Shown piece after piece: positions 42,804 through 52,252 of a stretch of 64,000 bases of DNA. Each line of letters opens with the position of its first letter. Position 1 is the first letter of the stretch. A program made the position numbers and the translations under genes. Origin of the DNA: Psychrobacillus sp. FSL H8-0483 (lineage in GTDB: Bacteria > Bacillota > Bacilli > Bacillales_A > Planococcaceae). The stretch lies in NCBI RefSeq assembly GCF_038637725.1, contig NZ_CP152052.1, forward strand, positions 1,905,501 to 1,969,500. The letters run 5' to 3'. Below the pieces are notes generated by a model. It did no database searches. It had not been told where the DNA came from and saw only the letters and a list, made by a program, of their open reading frames with translations.

Positions 42804-43769
42804 TTGAAACAATTTATAATAAAACGTTTCTCAACCGGTCTTTTGGCTGTAATTGTTGTTATGATTATTAGTTTCTTCTTAATGCATGCAGCTCCTGGGG
42901 ATCCTATAAGAATTTTAGCTGGAAGAGATAATCCGTCTGAAGAAATGATAAGTGAGCTCCAAAAAAAATATGGACTTGATCAGCCAGTTCATATTCAATT
43001 GGTGTCCTATTTGAAAAACGTAGCAAAGGGAGATTTTGGGGAATCAATACTTTATAACGAACCTGTCATGCATCTTATAGTTGCGACTATGGGACCTTCT
43101 TTATTATTAGCGCTAACCGGAGCAATTCTAGCACTTATTATTGGAACAGGTTTAGGACTATACGCCGGTCAACATTATGGGTCAAAAAGAGACAAGGTTA
43201 TTACTGGATTGGCATATATCTTCAATTCCATGCCTTCTTTTTGGTTGGCAATTATGTTTATCATGATATTTGCATCATGGTTAAATATTCTACCAACTTC
43301 AGGAATGATGGATTTGCGAAGCAATTATACGGGATTACCTTATTATACTGATTTATTTAAACATCTGATTCTACCTGTTACTACACTATCATTAATTCAA
43401 ATTCCAACCTATTTTAAAATAGCACAAACGACGGTATTACAAGTAAAATCGGAAGATTTCGTTACGACATTTATAGCTACTGGTATGAGTGAAAAAAAAA
43501 TCTTCAACAAATATGTTTTAAAAAATGTATTGCTTCCAACTGTAACTGTGTTCGGATTAACTTTGGCTTACATAGTTTCAGGATCTGCTTTGATTGAAAT
43601 AGTTTTTTCATGGCCAGGTACAGGAAGACTTATGTTAGATGCTATTATGCGCAGGGACTATCCATTACTAATGGGTATTTATTTGATCATGTCCATCTCG
43701 ATTGCAGTAATGATGGTAGTCACAGATGTAGTTTATGCCTTCATCGATCCAAGAATTAGATACAAGTGA
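42804..43769 (+). CDS. peptide ABC transporter permease, DppB type (321 aa)
   Basis: TTG 42804 is preferred (AGAAGG ahead); GTG 42798 is possible. Six membrane helices. The family opening is MKQFIIKRFSTGLLAVIVVM, with HAAPGDPIRILAGRDNP and KYGLDQPVHIQL in the first extracytoplasmic loop. The EAA-like ATPase-contact loop is at about TGMSEKKIFNKYVLKNVL. It pairs with the DppC-type protein that follows. Confidence 0.92.
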   Translation: MKQFIIKRFSTGLLAVIVVMIISFFLMHAAPGDPIRILAGRDNPSEEMISELQKKYGLDQPVHIQLVSYLKNVAKGDFGESILYNEPVMHLIVATMGPSLLLALTGAILALIIGTGLGLYAGQHYGSKRDKVITGLAYIFNSMPSFWLAIMFIMIFASWLNILPTSGMMDLRSNYTGLPYYTDLFKHLILPVTTLSLIQIPTYFKIAQTTVLQVKSEDFVTTFIATGMSEKKIFNKYVLKNVLLPTVTVFGLTLAYIVSGSALIEIVFSWPGTGRLMLDAIMRRDYPLLMGIYLIMSISIAVMMVVTDVVYAFIDPRIRYK

Positions 43770-43820
43770 TTATGGACATTATTAAATGAGCTTACATCTG
43801 TTCAAAGGAGGCAATGACTA

Positions 43821-44678
43821 ATGGAACTTATAAAAAGAAGCGGTATTTTTACTAAAAGATCATTTTCTGTAATTAACAACAATTCACTTCTTAAATCAGG
43901 AAGTATCATTTTAATATTATTATTAATAATAGTTGCATTTGCACCATTGTTTGCGACCCATGATCCATATCAACTTGGTGATGATTTATTAGAAGCGCCT
44001 GGAAAAGATTACTGGTTAGGAACTGACGGATTAGGAAGAGACATTTACAGTATGATCATCTATGGTGCAAGGACATCGCTTCTGATTGGACTTGTATCTG
44101 CACTCATTTCAGGAGTTATTGGCACTCTTGTAGGTGCGGTAGCTGGCTATTTCGGTGGTAGAACGGATAGGATTATATCAGAAATTATTAATATTTTTTT
44201 AATGATCCCATCATTTTTCCTAATTTTAATTGTTGTAGCATTATTTGGGAGTAATTTATTGAACGTTATGATAGTTATTGGTTTAACTTCATGGCCTAGC
44301 AACGCCCGTCTTATGAGAGTTCAAGCAATTAGTTTGAAAAAAAGAGTGTTTATTCAAAGTGTTGATACTATTGGTGAAACTCATTTGTCTATTCTATTCA
44401 AGTACATTATTCCAAATGGTATATTCCCAGTAATTGCAAACACTACACTAAGTGTAGCAGGGGCTATTTTGACAGAGGCAGGGTTAAGCTTTTTAGGATT
44501 GGGTGATCCAAACCTAATAAGCTGGGGACAAATGATATACGACGGGAAGGCATACATGACTTCAGCATGGTGGATTTCTACTTTTTCCGGTCTCGCTACA
44601 GTGATTCTAGTTGTTAGCTTCTATTTGATTGGTGATGGTTTAAATACATTACTGAACCCTAAGCGAAAAGGTGAATAA
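43821..44678 (+). CDS. peptide ABC transporter permease, DppC type (285 aa)
   Basis: ATG after AAAGGAGG. N-terminal cytoplasmic stretch, one helix (SIILILLLIIVAFAPLFATH), then the conserved HDPYQLGDDLLEAPGKDYWL and GTDGLGRDIYSMIIYGARTS, and five more helices. The EAA loop (VDTIGETHLSILFKYIIPN) contacts the ATPases. Same operon as its neighbours, 51 bases after DppB. Confidence 0.93.
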   Translation: MELIKRSGIFTKRSFSVINNNSLLKSGSIILILLLIIVAFAPLFATHDPYQLGDDLLEAPGKDYWLGTDGLGRDIYSMIIYGARTSLLIGLVSALISGVIGTLVGAVAGYFGGRTDRIISEIINIFLMIPSFFLILIVVALFGSNLLNVMIVIGLTSWPSNARLMRVQAISLKKRVFIQSVDTIGETHLSILFKYIIPNGIFPVIANTTLSVAGAILTEAGLSFLGLGDPNLISWGQMIYDGKAYMTSAWWISTFSGLATVILVVSFYLIGDGLNTLLNPKRKGE

Positions 44679-44694
44679 TTAGGAGGGGCTTATA

Positions 44695-45669
44695 TTGTCT
44701 ATTTTAGAAATCAAAAACTTAAATGTAGTTTATACCGGAAGAAATGAAGATGTTCATGCAGTAAATGATGTCTCTCTAACAATCCAAGCAGGAGAGTCTA
44801 TAGGAATAGTGGGTGAAAGTGGTTCTGGTAAATCAACACTCGCAATGGCTGTCTTACGTCTTTTGCCAGAAAAAAAGACAAATGTTACAGGGGATATAAA
44901 ATTTAATGGCGTTGACGTCCTAAGTATGAGTTCAAAAGATTATAAGCAGATTAGATGGAAAGAAATATCAGTGGTGTTTCAAAAATCAATGAACGCACTT
45001 AGCCCTATACACAAAATTGGTAGTCAATTGGAGGATATATATAGAGTCCATGAGCCTAATGAAAGCAAAAAAAAAATTAAGGAAGAAATCCTTAAGCTTT
45101 TTGCAATGGTTAACTTATCTGAGAGAGTCTACAGTCTATATCCTCACGAATTATCCGGGGGAATGCTACAAAGGGTTTCCATAGCACTAAGCCTTATCCA
45201 CCAACCTTCTTTTATTGTTTTAGATGAAGCAACAACTGCATTGGATGTTGTCACACAAGGGCAGATTTTAAGTGAAATTAAAAAGCTTGAAAGTGAAATC
45301 AGCATGACCAGAATGATGATAACACACGACATTTCTGTTGTCGCAACATCTTGCGATAAAGTGGCAGTAATGTATGCAGGGAAAGTTATGGAAGTAGGTA
45401 AGGTTAAAGATGTATTATTGAGCCCTGCTCACCCTTACACACAAGGTTTAATGAACTCATTTCCTTCATTAAAAGGAGAGAAAAAACAACTGAGTGGTAT
45501 AAAGGGATTTCTACCTAATTTGTCAGAAAAGCAAATAGGATGTATTTTTGTTCCGAGATGTCAATTCGCTAAGAGTATTTGTCAAACTACTTCGCCGAAA
45601 GATTATGAACTTGGTCAGGAGCATAGATCTTCTTGCCACATGCATGGGAGTGAATACTATGAAAAATGA
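44695..45669 (+). CDS. peptide ABC transporter ATPase, DppD type (324 aa)
   Basis: TTG 44695 after AGGAGGGG. Walker A GESGSGKSTLAM, signature LSGGMLQRVSIAL, Walker B FIVLDEATTALDV. The C-terminal oligopeptide-ATPase extension with CIFVPRC and later SICQTT cysteines is present, as in DppD/OppD proteins that carry an Fe-S site. It energises uptake together with the next gene, which it overlaps by 11 bases. Confidence 0.94.
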   Translation: MSILEIKNLNVVYTGRNEDVHAVNDVSLTIQAGESIGIVGESGSGKSTLAMAVLRLLPEKKTNVTGDIKFNGVDVLSMSSKDYKQIRWKEISVVFQKSMNALSPIHKIGSQLEDIYRVHEPNESKKKIKEEILKLFAMVNLSERVYSLYPHELSGGMLQRVSIALSLIHQPSFIVLDEATTALDVVTQGQILSEIKKLESEISMTRMMITHDISVVATSCDKVAVMYAGKVMEVGKVKDVLLSPAHPYTQGLMNSFPSLKGEKKQLSGIKGFLPNLSEKQIGCIFVPRCQFAKSICQTTSPKDYELGQEHRSSCHMHGSEYYEK

Positions 45670-46642
45670 TGAGAGTAATGTTTTGGAAGTAAATAATATT
45701 AGCAAGTGGTTTGAACAAAGGTCATCAATGTTTAATATTAAATCTAAAAAATGGGTCAAATCGGTAGATAAGGTGAGTTTTAAACTGGCAAAAGGAGAGG
45801 TTCTTGGAATAATAGGTGAAAGCGGATGTGGAAAATCCACGCTCGGCAAGGTACTGATTAATTTGGAGTCGCCAACAAATGGGGATATTCTTATTAATGG
45901 ATTTTCTGCAGCTGAATTAATTAAAAAAGACAAAAAATCATTTAAAAGAAATTTACAGATGATATTCCAAAATCCTTTCGATACTTTTCCACCTGGTCAT
46001 ACAATAGGCAGATTAATGATAAGACCATTGGAGATTCATGAAATAGGATCTAACTATAAAGAGCGCTTTGAACTTTGTAAAGTTACCCTTGAGGAAGCAG
46101 GATTAAAACCAGGAGAAGATTTTATGAATAGATACCCCCATGAACTTTCTGGGGGCCAATTACAAAGGATATCTATTTTAAGAGCAATGTTATTAAATCC
46201 TTCCTTTCTAGTGGCAGATGAGCCGGTTTCGATGCTAGATTTATCTGTTAGAGCAGATATTATCAACATGTTGAAAAAGTTAACAAAGGAAAGTGATACT
46301 GCTATGATATTTATCAGCCATGATATCGCTGCTGCTAGGTATATTTCAGATAAAATTGCGGTAATGTATTTAGGTAGAATTGTAGAAATGGGTAACGCCG
46401 AGGACTTAATTCAAAATCCTCAACATCCATATACTCAAGCATTAATTTCGAATTGCTCCTCAATTGATATTACTGAGAACGATGAGCCAATCAAAATCGA
46501 AGGAGAACCGCCAACACCGGTTAATCCAGGACCAGGATGTTATTTCGCAAATAGGTGTTTCAAAGCTACAGGTAAATGTCATGAATCATATCCAGAATAT
46601 GTGGAAAAGGAAAATGAACATATCTATAGTTGTTTTTATTAA
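45659..46642 (+). CDS. peptide ABC transporter ATPase, DppF type (327 aa)
   Basis: ATG 45659, behind GGGAGTG within the end of the previous gene. Walker A GESGCGKSTLGKVL, signature ELSGGQLQRISIL, Walker B FLVADEPVSMLDLS. C-terminal cysteines in CYFANRCFKATGKCHE are typical. Last gene of the operon that begins with prolyl oligopeptidase. Confidence 0.94.
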   Translation: MKNDESNVLEVNNISKWFEQRSSMFNIKSKKWVKSVDKVSFKLAKGEVLGIIGESGCGKSTLGKVLINLESPTNGDILINGFSAAELIKKDKKSFKRNLQMIFQNPFDTFPPGHTIGRLMIRPLEIHEIGSNYKERFELCKVTLEEAGLKPGEDFMNRYPHELSGGQLQRISILRAMLLNPSFLVADEPVSMLDLSVRADIINMLKKLTKESDTAMIFISHDIAAARYISDKIAVMYLGRIVEMGNAEDLIQNPQHPYTQALISNCSSIDITENDEPIKIEGEPPTPVNPGPGCYFANRCFKATGKCHESYPEYVEKENEHIYSCFY

Positions 46643-46794
46643 TAATCTATTTTTTCAATCTGGTTAAAATTATACTATTGTCTCTTTTGAGTTCTATTTG
46701 TAAACACACGGTTAGAAATTGTTCCTCGTGTTAAGTTTGACAAATTTATTAATCAATATTTCATTTAGAGATGAAGATAATTTTAAACAAATAA

Positions 46795-46862
46795 TTATGC
46801 CTTTGATTGTAAAGAAAACAGGTATCCATTCCTGTTTCCCATTACATTCAAAGGCATTTATC
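46795..46862. terminator. bidirectional hairpin between convergent units
   Basis: ATGCCTTTGA pairs with TCAAAGGCAT over a nested AAACAGG/CCTGTTT hairpin; T-run weak on both sides. Confidence 0.6.
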
Positions 46863-46872
46863 AATTAGAAAC

Positions 46873-47976
46873 CTATAAGATTTTCAAATGTTTTGGAAAG
46901 GAAGTCAATACTTCTACTTTACCTTCTTCATTGATGTACACGATATCTTCAATGCGTACACCTCCATTTTCAGGAATATAAATACCAGGCTCAATGGTGA
47001 ATACTAAACCTGTTTCAGCGATCTCCATATTCTTCTCATGAATCGAAGGTTCTTCATGGATCTCTATTCCTAAGCCATGGCCAACACGGTTATTGAAGTA
47101 TTGCCCGTAACCATGGTCAATAATGACCTTTCTTGCTGCGATGTCGAATGCATTTACTGGTATCCCCGCTTGAATTGCATTTATTCCCGCTTCATTTGAC
47201 TTGAGAACGATATCGTAAATTTCTTTTTGTTTTTCAGATGCTTCGCCGATGATGAATGTTCTTGTAATATCAGAACAATAGCCATCTTTGATAACCCCGA
47301 AATCAATTAAAAGATAGTCGCCTTTCTGAATTTTGCGCGCGCCTGGAGAACCGTGTGGTAATGCAGCCTTTTCTCCTGATAGGACTATTGTTGAAAAGGA
47401 TGGTCCATCTGCTCCGAATTTTCGCATGAGAAATTCTAGTTCCCCAGTTAATTCCGCTTCTGTCATGCCTACTTTTACTTTCTTAATGCCTTCCTCCAAC
47501 ACTTTTTCTATAATCTCAATTGCCTTTCTTAAGTGGCCAATTTCTTCGGTTGATTTTTTCTTTCGTTGTTTATTAATAAATGGTTGTACGTCAACGACTT
47601 GTACAAATGGGAAATGATCACTAAAACTCTTGAATCGGTAGTAACTAAGTGCTTTGGCCTCAATGCCAATTGATTTTGAAATATTTCCGATTGTATTTTT
47701 TACTACTTCGAAAGGAAGTTGTTCATCGGAAATAGGAATAATACTTTTAATATCGGATGCTTGTGCAGCCGCTTCTTTATCTAAAGCAGGGACGAATAGA
47801 TAAGTATTATTGCTAAGTGTGTTCATTATTAAAGACATGAATCTTTCATGTGGGTCAGATTTAAAACCAGTGTAGTAAAAGACGTTTGCAGGATCGGTAA
47901 TCATCACCGCAAATATCTCCTGTTCAAGGAGATAATTTTTCAAAAGCGTTCGTCTTTGTTCAAACAGTTTGTTCAT
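46873..47976 (-). CDS. M24 Xaa-Pro peptidase, first paralogue (367 aa)
   Basis: ATG 47976 after AGGAGG. Creatinase-like N-terminal domain, then the pita-bread fold with the five metal ligands: DFGVIKDGYCSDITRTF (two Asp), GHGLGIEIHEEPS (His), FTIEPGIYIPENGGVRIED (Glu, Glu). It removes the residue before proline, or splits X-Pro dipeptides, in the cytoplasm. A sigma-54 promoter lies 37 bases upstream, placing it in the same regulon as the peptide importers. Confidence 0.92.
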   Translation of the reverse strand: MNKLFEQRRTLLKNYLLEQEIFAVMITDPANVFYYTGFKSDPHERFMSLIMNTLSNNTYLFVPALDKEAAAQASDIKSIIPISDEQLPFEVVKNTIGNISKSIGIEAKALSYYRFKSFSDHFPFVQVVDVQPFINKQRKKKSTEEIGHLRKAIEIIEKVLEEGIKKVKVGMTEAELTGELEFLMRKFGADGPSFSTIVLSGEKAALPHGSPGARKIQKGDYLLIDFGVIKDGYCSDITRTFIIGEASEKQKEIYDIVLKSNEAGINAIQAGIPVNAFDIAARKVIIDHGYGQYFNNRVGHGLGIEIHEEPSIHEKNMEIAETGLVFTIEPGIYIPENGGVRIEDIVYINEEGKVEVLTSFPKHLKIL

Positions 47977-48012
47977 AATGATGGCCTCCTAGAGATGTAA
48001 TACTTATACACT

Positions 48013-48029
48013 TGCAAGAATCGTGCCCA
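48013..48029 (-). promoter_or_regulatory. sigma-54 promoter of the first M24 peptidase gene
   Basis: On the minus strand TGGGCACGATTCTTGCA: GGCAC...TTGCA with correct spacing. Divergent from the promoter at 48085. Confidence 0.82.
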
Positions 48030-48084
48030 ATAATATAGTAACGACAATTCATTAGTTCGGATAATTTTGAGTTTTCTGTTAAGT

Positions 48085-48100
48085 TGGCATGGATATTGCA
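48085..48100 (+). promoter_or_regulatory. sigma-54 promoter of the second peptide-uptake operon
   Basis: TGGCATGGATATTGCA, standard -24/-12 spacing, about 400 bases before the first gene. Confidence 0.9.
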
Positions 48101-48499
48101 TTAAATATTACTAAAGAAGAAGGGGGAAGATAAGAAGGCATAGTGAGTTCTTTTAAGGAAATTTCGTAGAAAGTTGATTTAGAAGTAACAAGGATGAGAG
48201 GGGTATCGGAAATTTAAATCTGCTCTGCTTGTGTGTAAAGGTGTTTTTCGATTTATTACACCTTATAAATGTAGTGTGTTTTGGCACTCCATTCTGAAGA
48301 CAAAAAACATTTCTAGTTTACAAGTAATAACTGTATAAATATCTATACAATTAATAAAAAAAATACACTCTTTTATCAACTGTATAAATAATTTTACATT
48401 CGGTAAAAAATATACACTATATTAACGTTTGTGCTAAATTTTAACATTAATATTCTTTGTCTTTTGTAAACCATACTAATAGTTTAGGAGGCGGAATCA
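48101..48499 (+). other. long leader of the second peptide-uptake operon
   Basis: No gene seen. AT-rich, with two palindromes at 48332 and 48381 and a good AGGAGGCGG ribosome site at its end. Confidence 0.45.
48332..48398. promoter_or_regulatory. two 18-bp palindromes, candidate operators
   Basis: TGTATAAATATCTATACA (48332-48349) and TGTATAAATAATTTTACA (48381-48398), 49 bases apart, matching the site at 38957. Confidence 0.55.
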
Positions 48500-50188
48500 A
48501 TGAAAAGAAATTTGAAACTACTTTTAACATTCATGTTAACTATTTTAGTTGTATTAGCTGGATGCTATGGCGGTGAAAAGAAAGAAACAACAGAAGTGAA
48601 AAAAGGTGAGAATTCGAGTGAAGAAACTGCAAATACGAGTGAAGAAACTGCAAATCCGAGTGTCCTTCATCTAGCAGTTGCTGGAGAAATTCCGACACTT
48701 AAAACAAACGGTCAGATGGATGGACTTTCACAAACAATAATTCAGAATATTTTTGAGGGTCTATTCAGAATGGATGCTAATGACAATATTATCGAAGGTG
48801 TTGTGGATACTTATGACATTAGTGAGGATGGGAAAAAATACACGTTCCACTTGAAAAAAGATTCAGTATGGAGTAACGATAAACCAGTGACAGCAGATGA
48901 CTTTGTTTATGCGTGGAAAAGAAATTTACATCCGGATACTATTTCAGCACATGCCTATTTAATGGGTCCTATGAAAAATGCCTCTGCTATCCAAGATCCT
49001 GAAAATGCCCTTTATGGAAAAGTAGATGAACTAGGAGTTAAGGCAGTTGATGCCTCTACTTTAGAAGTGGAATTGGACAATACTGTGCCTTATTTCGTAG
49101 AACTCTTGACAAATCCTGTTTTCTATCCACAAAATCAAGAATTTGTAGAGGCAGAAGGTGATCAATATGCCCTAGAGCCAGAGAATTTGATTTTTAATGG
49201 ACCATTCATCTTGGAAACTTGGGATCATGATCAAAAATGGATTTTGAAAAAGAACCAGAAATACTGGGATGCAGACAATGTAAAACTTGATGAAGTCAAT
49301 TTCAAAGTGGCCAAAGACACTGCGACTGAAGTTAACCTGTATGAGACTAACACAATTGACGTTGTCAACTTGTCTTCAGAGTTTGTGGATGTATACAAGG
49401 ATCATAAGGAATATACAACTACACTCAAATCAGAAGTATATTTTTTACGTATGAATCAAAAAAATCCACAATTAGCAAATGTTAATATCCGTAAAGCAAT
49501 AGATATGGGCTGGGATAAAGAACAAGTTGCAAATGCCATCTTAAAGAACGGTTCTAAAGCTGCTCATTGGCTAGTATTCCCTGGTTTTGTTGATACACCA
49601 AATGGTGAGGATTTTAGAGATACCTTCGGTGAATTGAACAAAGGAACAGTTGAAGAAGCGCAAAAACTTTGGAATACAGGTCTTAAAGAACTTGGGGTAA
49701 GTGAAATTTCGTTAGAACTACTTAGTTACGATGACGGTCAACGAAAATCAGTAGCGGAGTTTATGAAAAATCAATTGGAAAAAAATCTACCTGGATTAAA
49801 GATTACTATTAACCAACAACCGAATAAACAAAAATTGGCGTTGGAAGATGCACAGGACTATGATTTGTCCCACTCCGGTTGGAGAAATGATGTTGCAGAT
49901 CCCGTTGAGTTTTTATCTGTGTTTTTATCAGATGGACCTTATAATTGGCAAAGTTTCAAGAACGAACAATTTGATTTGTTTGTAAAGAAAGCAATGGTTG
50001 ATTTTTCGGATAATGAACAACGTATCAAGGAATTACAGGAAGCTGAGGATATATTGATTGGACAGGAAGCGGCAATATCTCCAATGTACCAAGCAGGTTC
50101 AGCGCGGCTCATCAAGCCTTATGTGAAAGGCCTCACAGCACATTCCAATTCGACATCTTCATATCAGTGGGTATCAATCGAAAAGTAA
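48500..50188 (+). CDS. oligopeptide-binding lipoprotein, OppA type (562 aa)
   Basis: ATG after AGGAGGCGG. MKRNLKLLLTFMLTILVVLA and lipobox LAGC make it a lipoprotein. Behind the signal lies a low-complexity linker containing a tandem SEETANT/SEETANP duplication from a 21-bp direct repeat (about 48617-48658). The SBP family 5 body has LFRMDANDNIIEGVV, KKYTFHLKKDSVWSNDKPVT and NIRKAIDMGWDKEQVANAI. It binds oligopeptides for the following permeases. Confidence 0.93.
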   Translation: MKRNLKLLLTFMLTILVVLAGCYGGEKKETTEVKKGENSSEETANTSEETANPSVLHLAVAGEIPTLKTNGQMDGLSQTIIQNIFEGLFRMDANDNIIEGVVDTYDISEDGKKYTFHLKKDSVWSNDKPVTADDFVYAWKRNLHPDTISAHAYLMGPMKNASAIQDPENALYGKVDELGVKAVDASTLEVELDNTVPYFVELLTNPVFYPQNQEFVEAEGDQYALEPENLIFNGPFILETWDHDQKWILKKNQKYWDADNVKLDEVNFKVAKDTATEVNLYETNTIDVVNLSSEFVDVYKDHKEYTTTLKSEVYFLRMNQKNPQLANVNIRKAIDMGWDKEQVANAILKNGSKAAHWLVFPGFVDTPNGEDFRDTFGELNKGTVEEAQKLWNTGLKELGVSEISLELLSYDDGQRKSVAEFMKNQLEKNLPGLKITINQQPNKQKLALEDAQDYDLSHSGWRNDVADPVEFLSVFLSDGPYNWQSFKNEQFDLFVKKAMVDFSDNEQRIKELQEAEDILIGQEAAISPMYQAGSARLIKPYVKGLTAHSNSTSSYQWVSIEK

Positions 50189-50210
50189 TTAATGTTTAAT
50201 AAAATCTTCC

Positions 50211-50256
50211 TGCTATGTCTCCCATATGAGAATTAATTATGCGAGATATAGCAGAT
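50211..50256 (+). terminator. intercistronic hairpin after the binding-protein gene
   Basis: CTGCTATGTCTC pairs with GCGAGATATAGCAG; no strong T-run. Same position as the hairpin at 42746. Confidence 0.55.
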
Positions 50257-50299
50257 TACTTTAATGACAATATAAATCATGAAAAAGGTAGTGACTTGC

Positions 50300-51238
50300 G
50301 TGAAAAAATATATTGGAAGCAGAGTCATGTATATGCTATTTACATTCCTACTTATTGCAACATTCACATTTTTTTTAATGCAAACGTTACCGGGCTCCCC
50401 ATTCAATGATGAACGAATGACGACAGAACAAAAAGAAATAATGTATGAAAGATATGGCTTAAATGAGCCAATGTCTGTTCAATACTTTAAGTATTTGAGA
50501 AATATAGTTAAAGGTGATTTCGGAGTATCATTTCAATTTGATGGTAGATCTGTCTCAAGCATTATTGGAGAAAGAATTGGCGTGTCGGCAATACTCGGAG
50601 CACAATCACTAATTGTGGGTACAATTATTGGACTCTTTTTAGGAATTGTTGCAGCACTGAGGCATAACACATTGATTGATTACGGAGCTATGGTGATAGC
50701 CGTTTTAGGACTGTCAATACCTAGCTTTGTACTAGCTGGTTTGCTCCAATACTGGATAGGAGTTCGCCTTCAATGGTTACCAGTTGCATTTTGGGAAGGA
50801 TTTGAATATTCCATTCTACCGACAATTGCTTTATCTGCATTTGTTGTCGCAACGATGGCTCGATTTATGCGAACGGAAATGCTTGAAGTACTAGGGCATG
50901 AATTCATTACGACTGCCCGTGCGAAAGGTATTAGTGATTTTGCAGTTATCTGGAAGCATGGTTTACGAAATTCCATGATTCCCATAGTCACGATATTGGG
51001 CCCATTAACTGTTGGATTAATGACTGGAACATTAGTTGTAGAAAAAATATTTAGTGTTCCTGGCTTAGGTGACCAATTTGTAAAATCTATCTTAACAAAT
51101 GATTATCCAGTTATTATGGGTGTTACGCTCTTTTATAGTTTTTTATTTATATTAGTTATCCTAATAGTGGACTTACTATATACCGTTATAGATCCGAGAA
51201 TCCGGCTTGCAGGAGGTGGGCAGCGTGAAGGTAAATGA
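50300..51238 (+). CDS. oligopeptide ABC transporter permease, OppB type (312 aa)
   Basis: GTG 50300 has AAAAAGGTAG ahead; ATG 50279 lacks a ribosome site. Six helices. MYMLFTFLLIATFTFFLMQT, LPGSPFNDERM and RYGLNEPMSVQYFKYLRN are the OppB signature, and the EAA loop is ARAKGISDFAVIWKHGLRNS. It overlaps the next gene by 14 bases. Confidence 0.93.
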   Translation: MKKYIGSRVMYMLFTFLLIATFTFFLMQTLPGSPFNDERMTTEQKEIMYERYGLNEPMSVQYFKYLRNIVKGDFGVSFQFDGRSVSSIIGERIGVSAILGAQSLIVGTIIGLFLGIVAALRHNTLIDYGAMVIAVLGLSIPSFVLAGLLQYWIGVRLQWLPVAFWEGFEYSILPTIALSAFVVATMARFMRTEMLEVLGHEFITTARAKGISDFAVIWKHGLRNSMIPIVTILGPLTVGLMTGTLVVEKIFSVPGLGDQFVKSILTNDYPVIMGVTLFYSFLFILVILIVDLLYTVIDPRIRLAGGGQREGK

Positions 51239-52241
51239 ATTTGAACTGTCCGATGACTTATTTGAAGAAGCTGGGAATGAATTTATAGTAGAGAAAAACG
51301 ACAGTAGCCCTTCATCAACTTTTTGGAAAGATTCCTGGACTCGTTTGCGTAAAAATAATGGGTCCATTATGGGCTTAATCCTTATTATTACCATCATTAC
51401 TCTCGCAATATTCGGCCCAATGATGAATTCACACGGATTCGACGATCAAGATTTAACAAGAGCAAACTTACCACCAAAAATTCCTGTGTTGGAACACGTT
51501 TCATTCTTAGGAATGAATGGAGTCGACATCCGAGGGACAGATCAATACGAAGCAAAAGGTGTTTCTGAATACTATTGGTTTGGAACGGATGATTTGGGGC
51601 GTGATTTATGGACTCGTATTTGGCAAGGAACGAGAATCTCGTTATACATCGCTTTTTTAGCAGCTGCATTGGATTTAGTAATTGGCGTTGCATACGGCAG
51701 TATTTCTGCCTATTACGGTGGAAGAATTGACAATATAATGCAACGAATTATAGAAGTACTTATGGGTGTTCCTAACTTGATAGTAGTAATTCTATTAATC
51801 TTAGTACTAAAGCCAGGAATATTATCTATTACATTAGCGATGGTAATTACCGGTTGGGTCAATATGGCCAGGATTGTAAGAGGCCAGGTTTTAAAATTAA
51901 AAGGTCAAGAATTTGTTCTTGCCTCCAGAACCTTGGGTGCAAATGATAAGCGGCTCATTTGGGGTCACCTTATTCCAAATTCATTGGGACCTATCATTAT
52001 CACGACAATGTTTACTATTCCAACAGCAATCTTTACTGAAGCGTTTCTGAGTTTTATTGGATTAGGGCTACAACCTCCAATCGCTTCATTAGGAACGATT
52101 GTAAATGATGGGTTTAAGATGCTGAAAATATATCCACATATGCTTTTGTTTTCATCAATTATTATCAGTTTAACCATGATTAGTTTTAACCTACTAGGCG
52201 ATGGTCTACGAGATTCCTTTGACCCGAAAATGAAAAAATAG
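51225..52241 (+). CDS. oligopeptide ABC transporter permease, OppC type (338 aa)
   Basis: GTG 51225 follows AGGAGGTGGG inside the end of oppB. Long cytoplasmic N-terminus, helix IMGLILIITIITLAIFGPMM, then YYWFGTDDLGRDLWTRIWQG and five more helices with EAA loop SRTLGANDKRLIWGHLIPN. It forms the channel with OppB. Confidence 0.93.
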   Translation: MKVNEFELSDDLFEEAGNEFIVEKNDSSPSSTFWKDSWTRLRKNNGSIMGLILIITIITLAIFGPMMNSHGFDDQDLTRANLPPKIPVLEHVSFLGMNGVDIRGTDQYEAKGVSEYYWFGTDDLGRDLWTRIWQGTRISLYIAFLAAALDLVIGVAYGSISAYYGGRIDNIMQRIIEVLMGVPNLIVVILLILVLKPGILSITLAMVITGWVNMARIVRGQVLKLKGQEFVLASRTLGANDKRLIWGHLIPNSLGPIIITTMFTIPTAIFTEAFLSFIGLGLQPPIASLGTIVNDGFKMLKIYPHMLLFSSIIISLTMISFNLLGDGLRDSFDPKMKK

Positions 52242-52252
52242 AGGTGAATATA

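Noticed and set aside
38957-48398. ArgR/AhrC boxes
   Set aside because: The palindromes are AT-rich and 18 bp long, but do not fit the TGNAT-W4-ATNCA core, so I left the regulator open.
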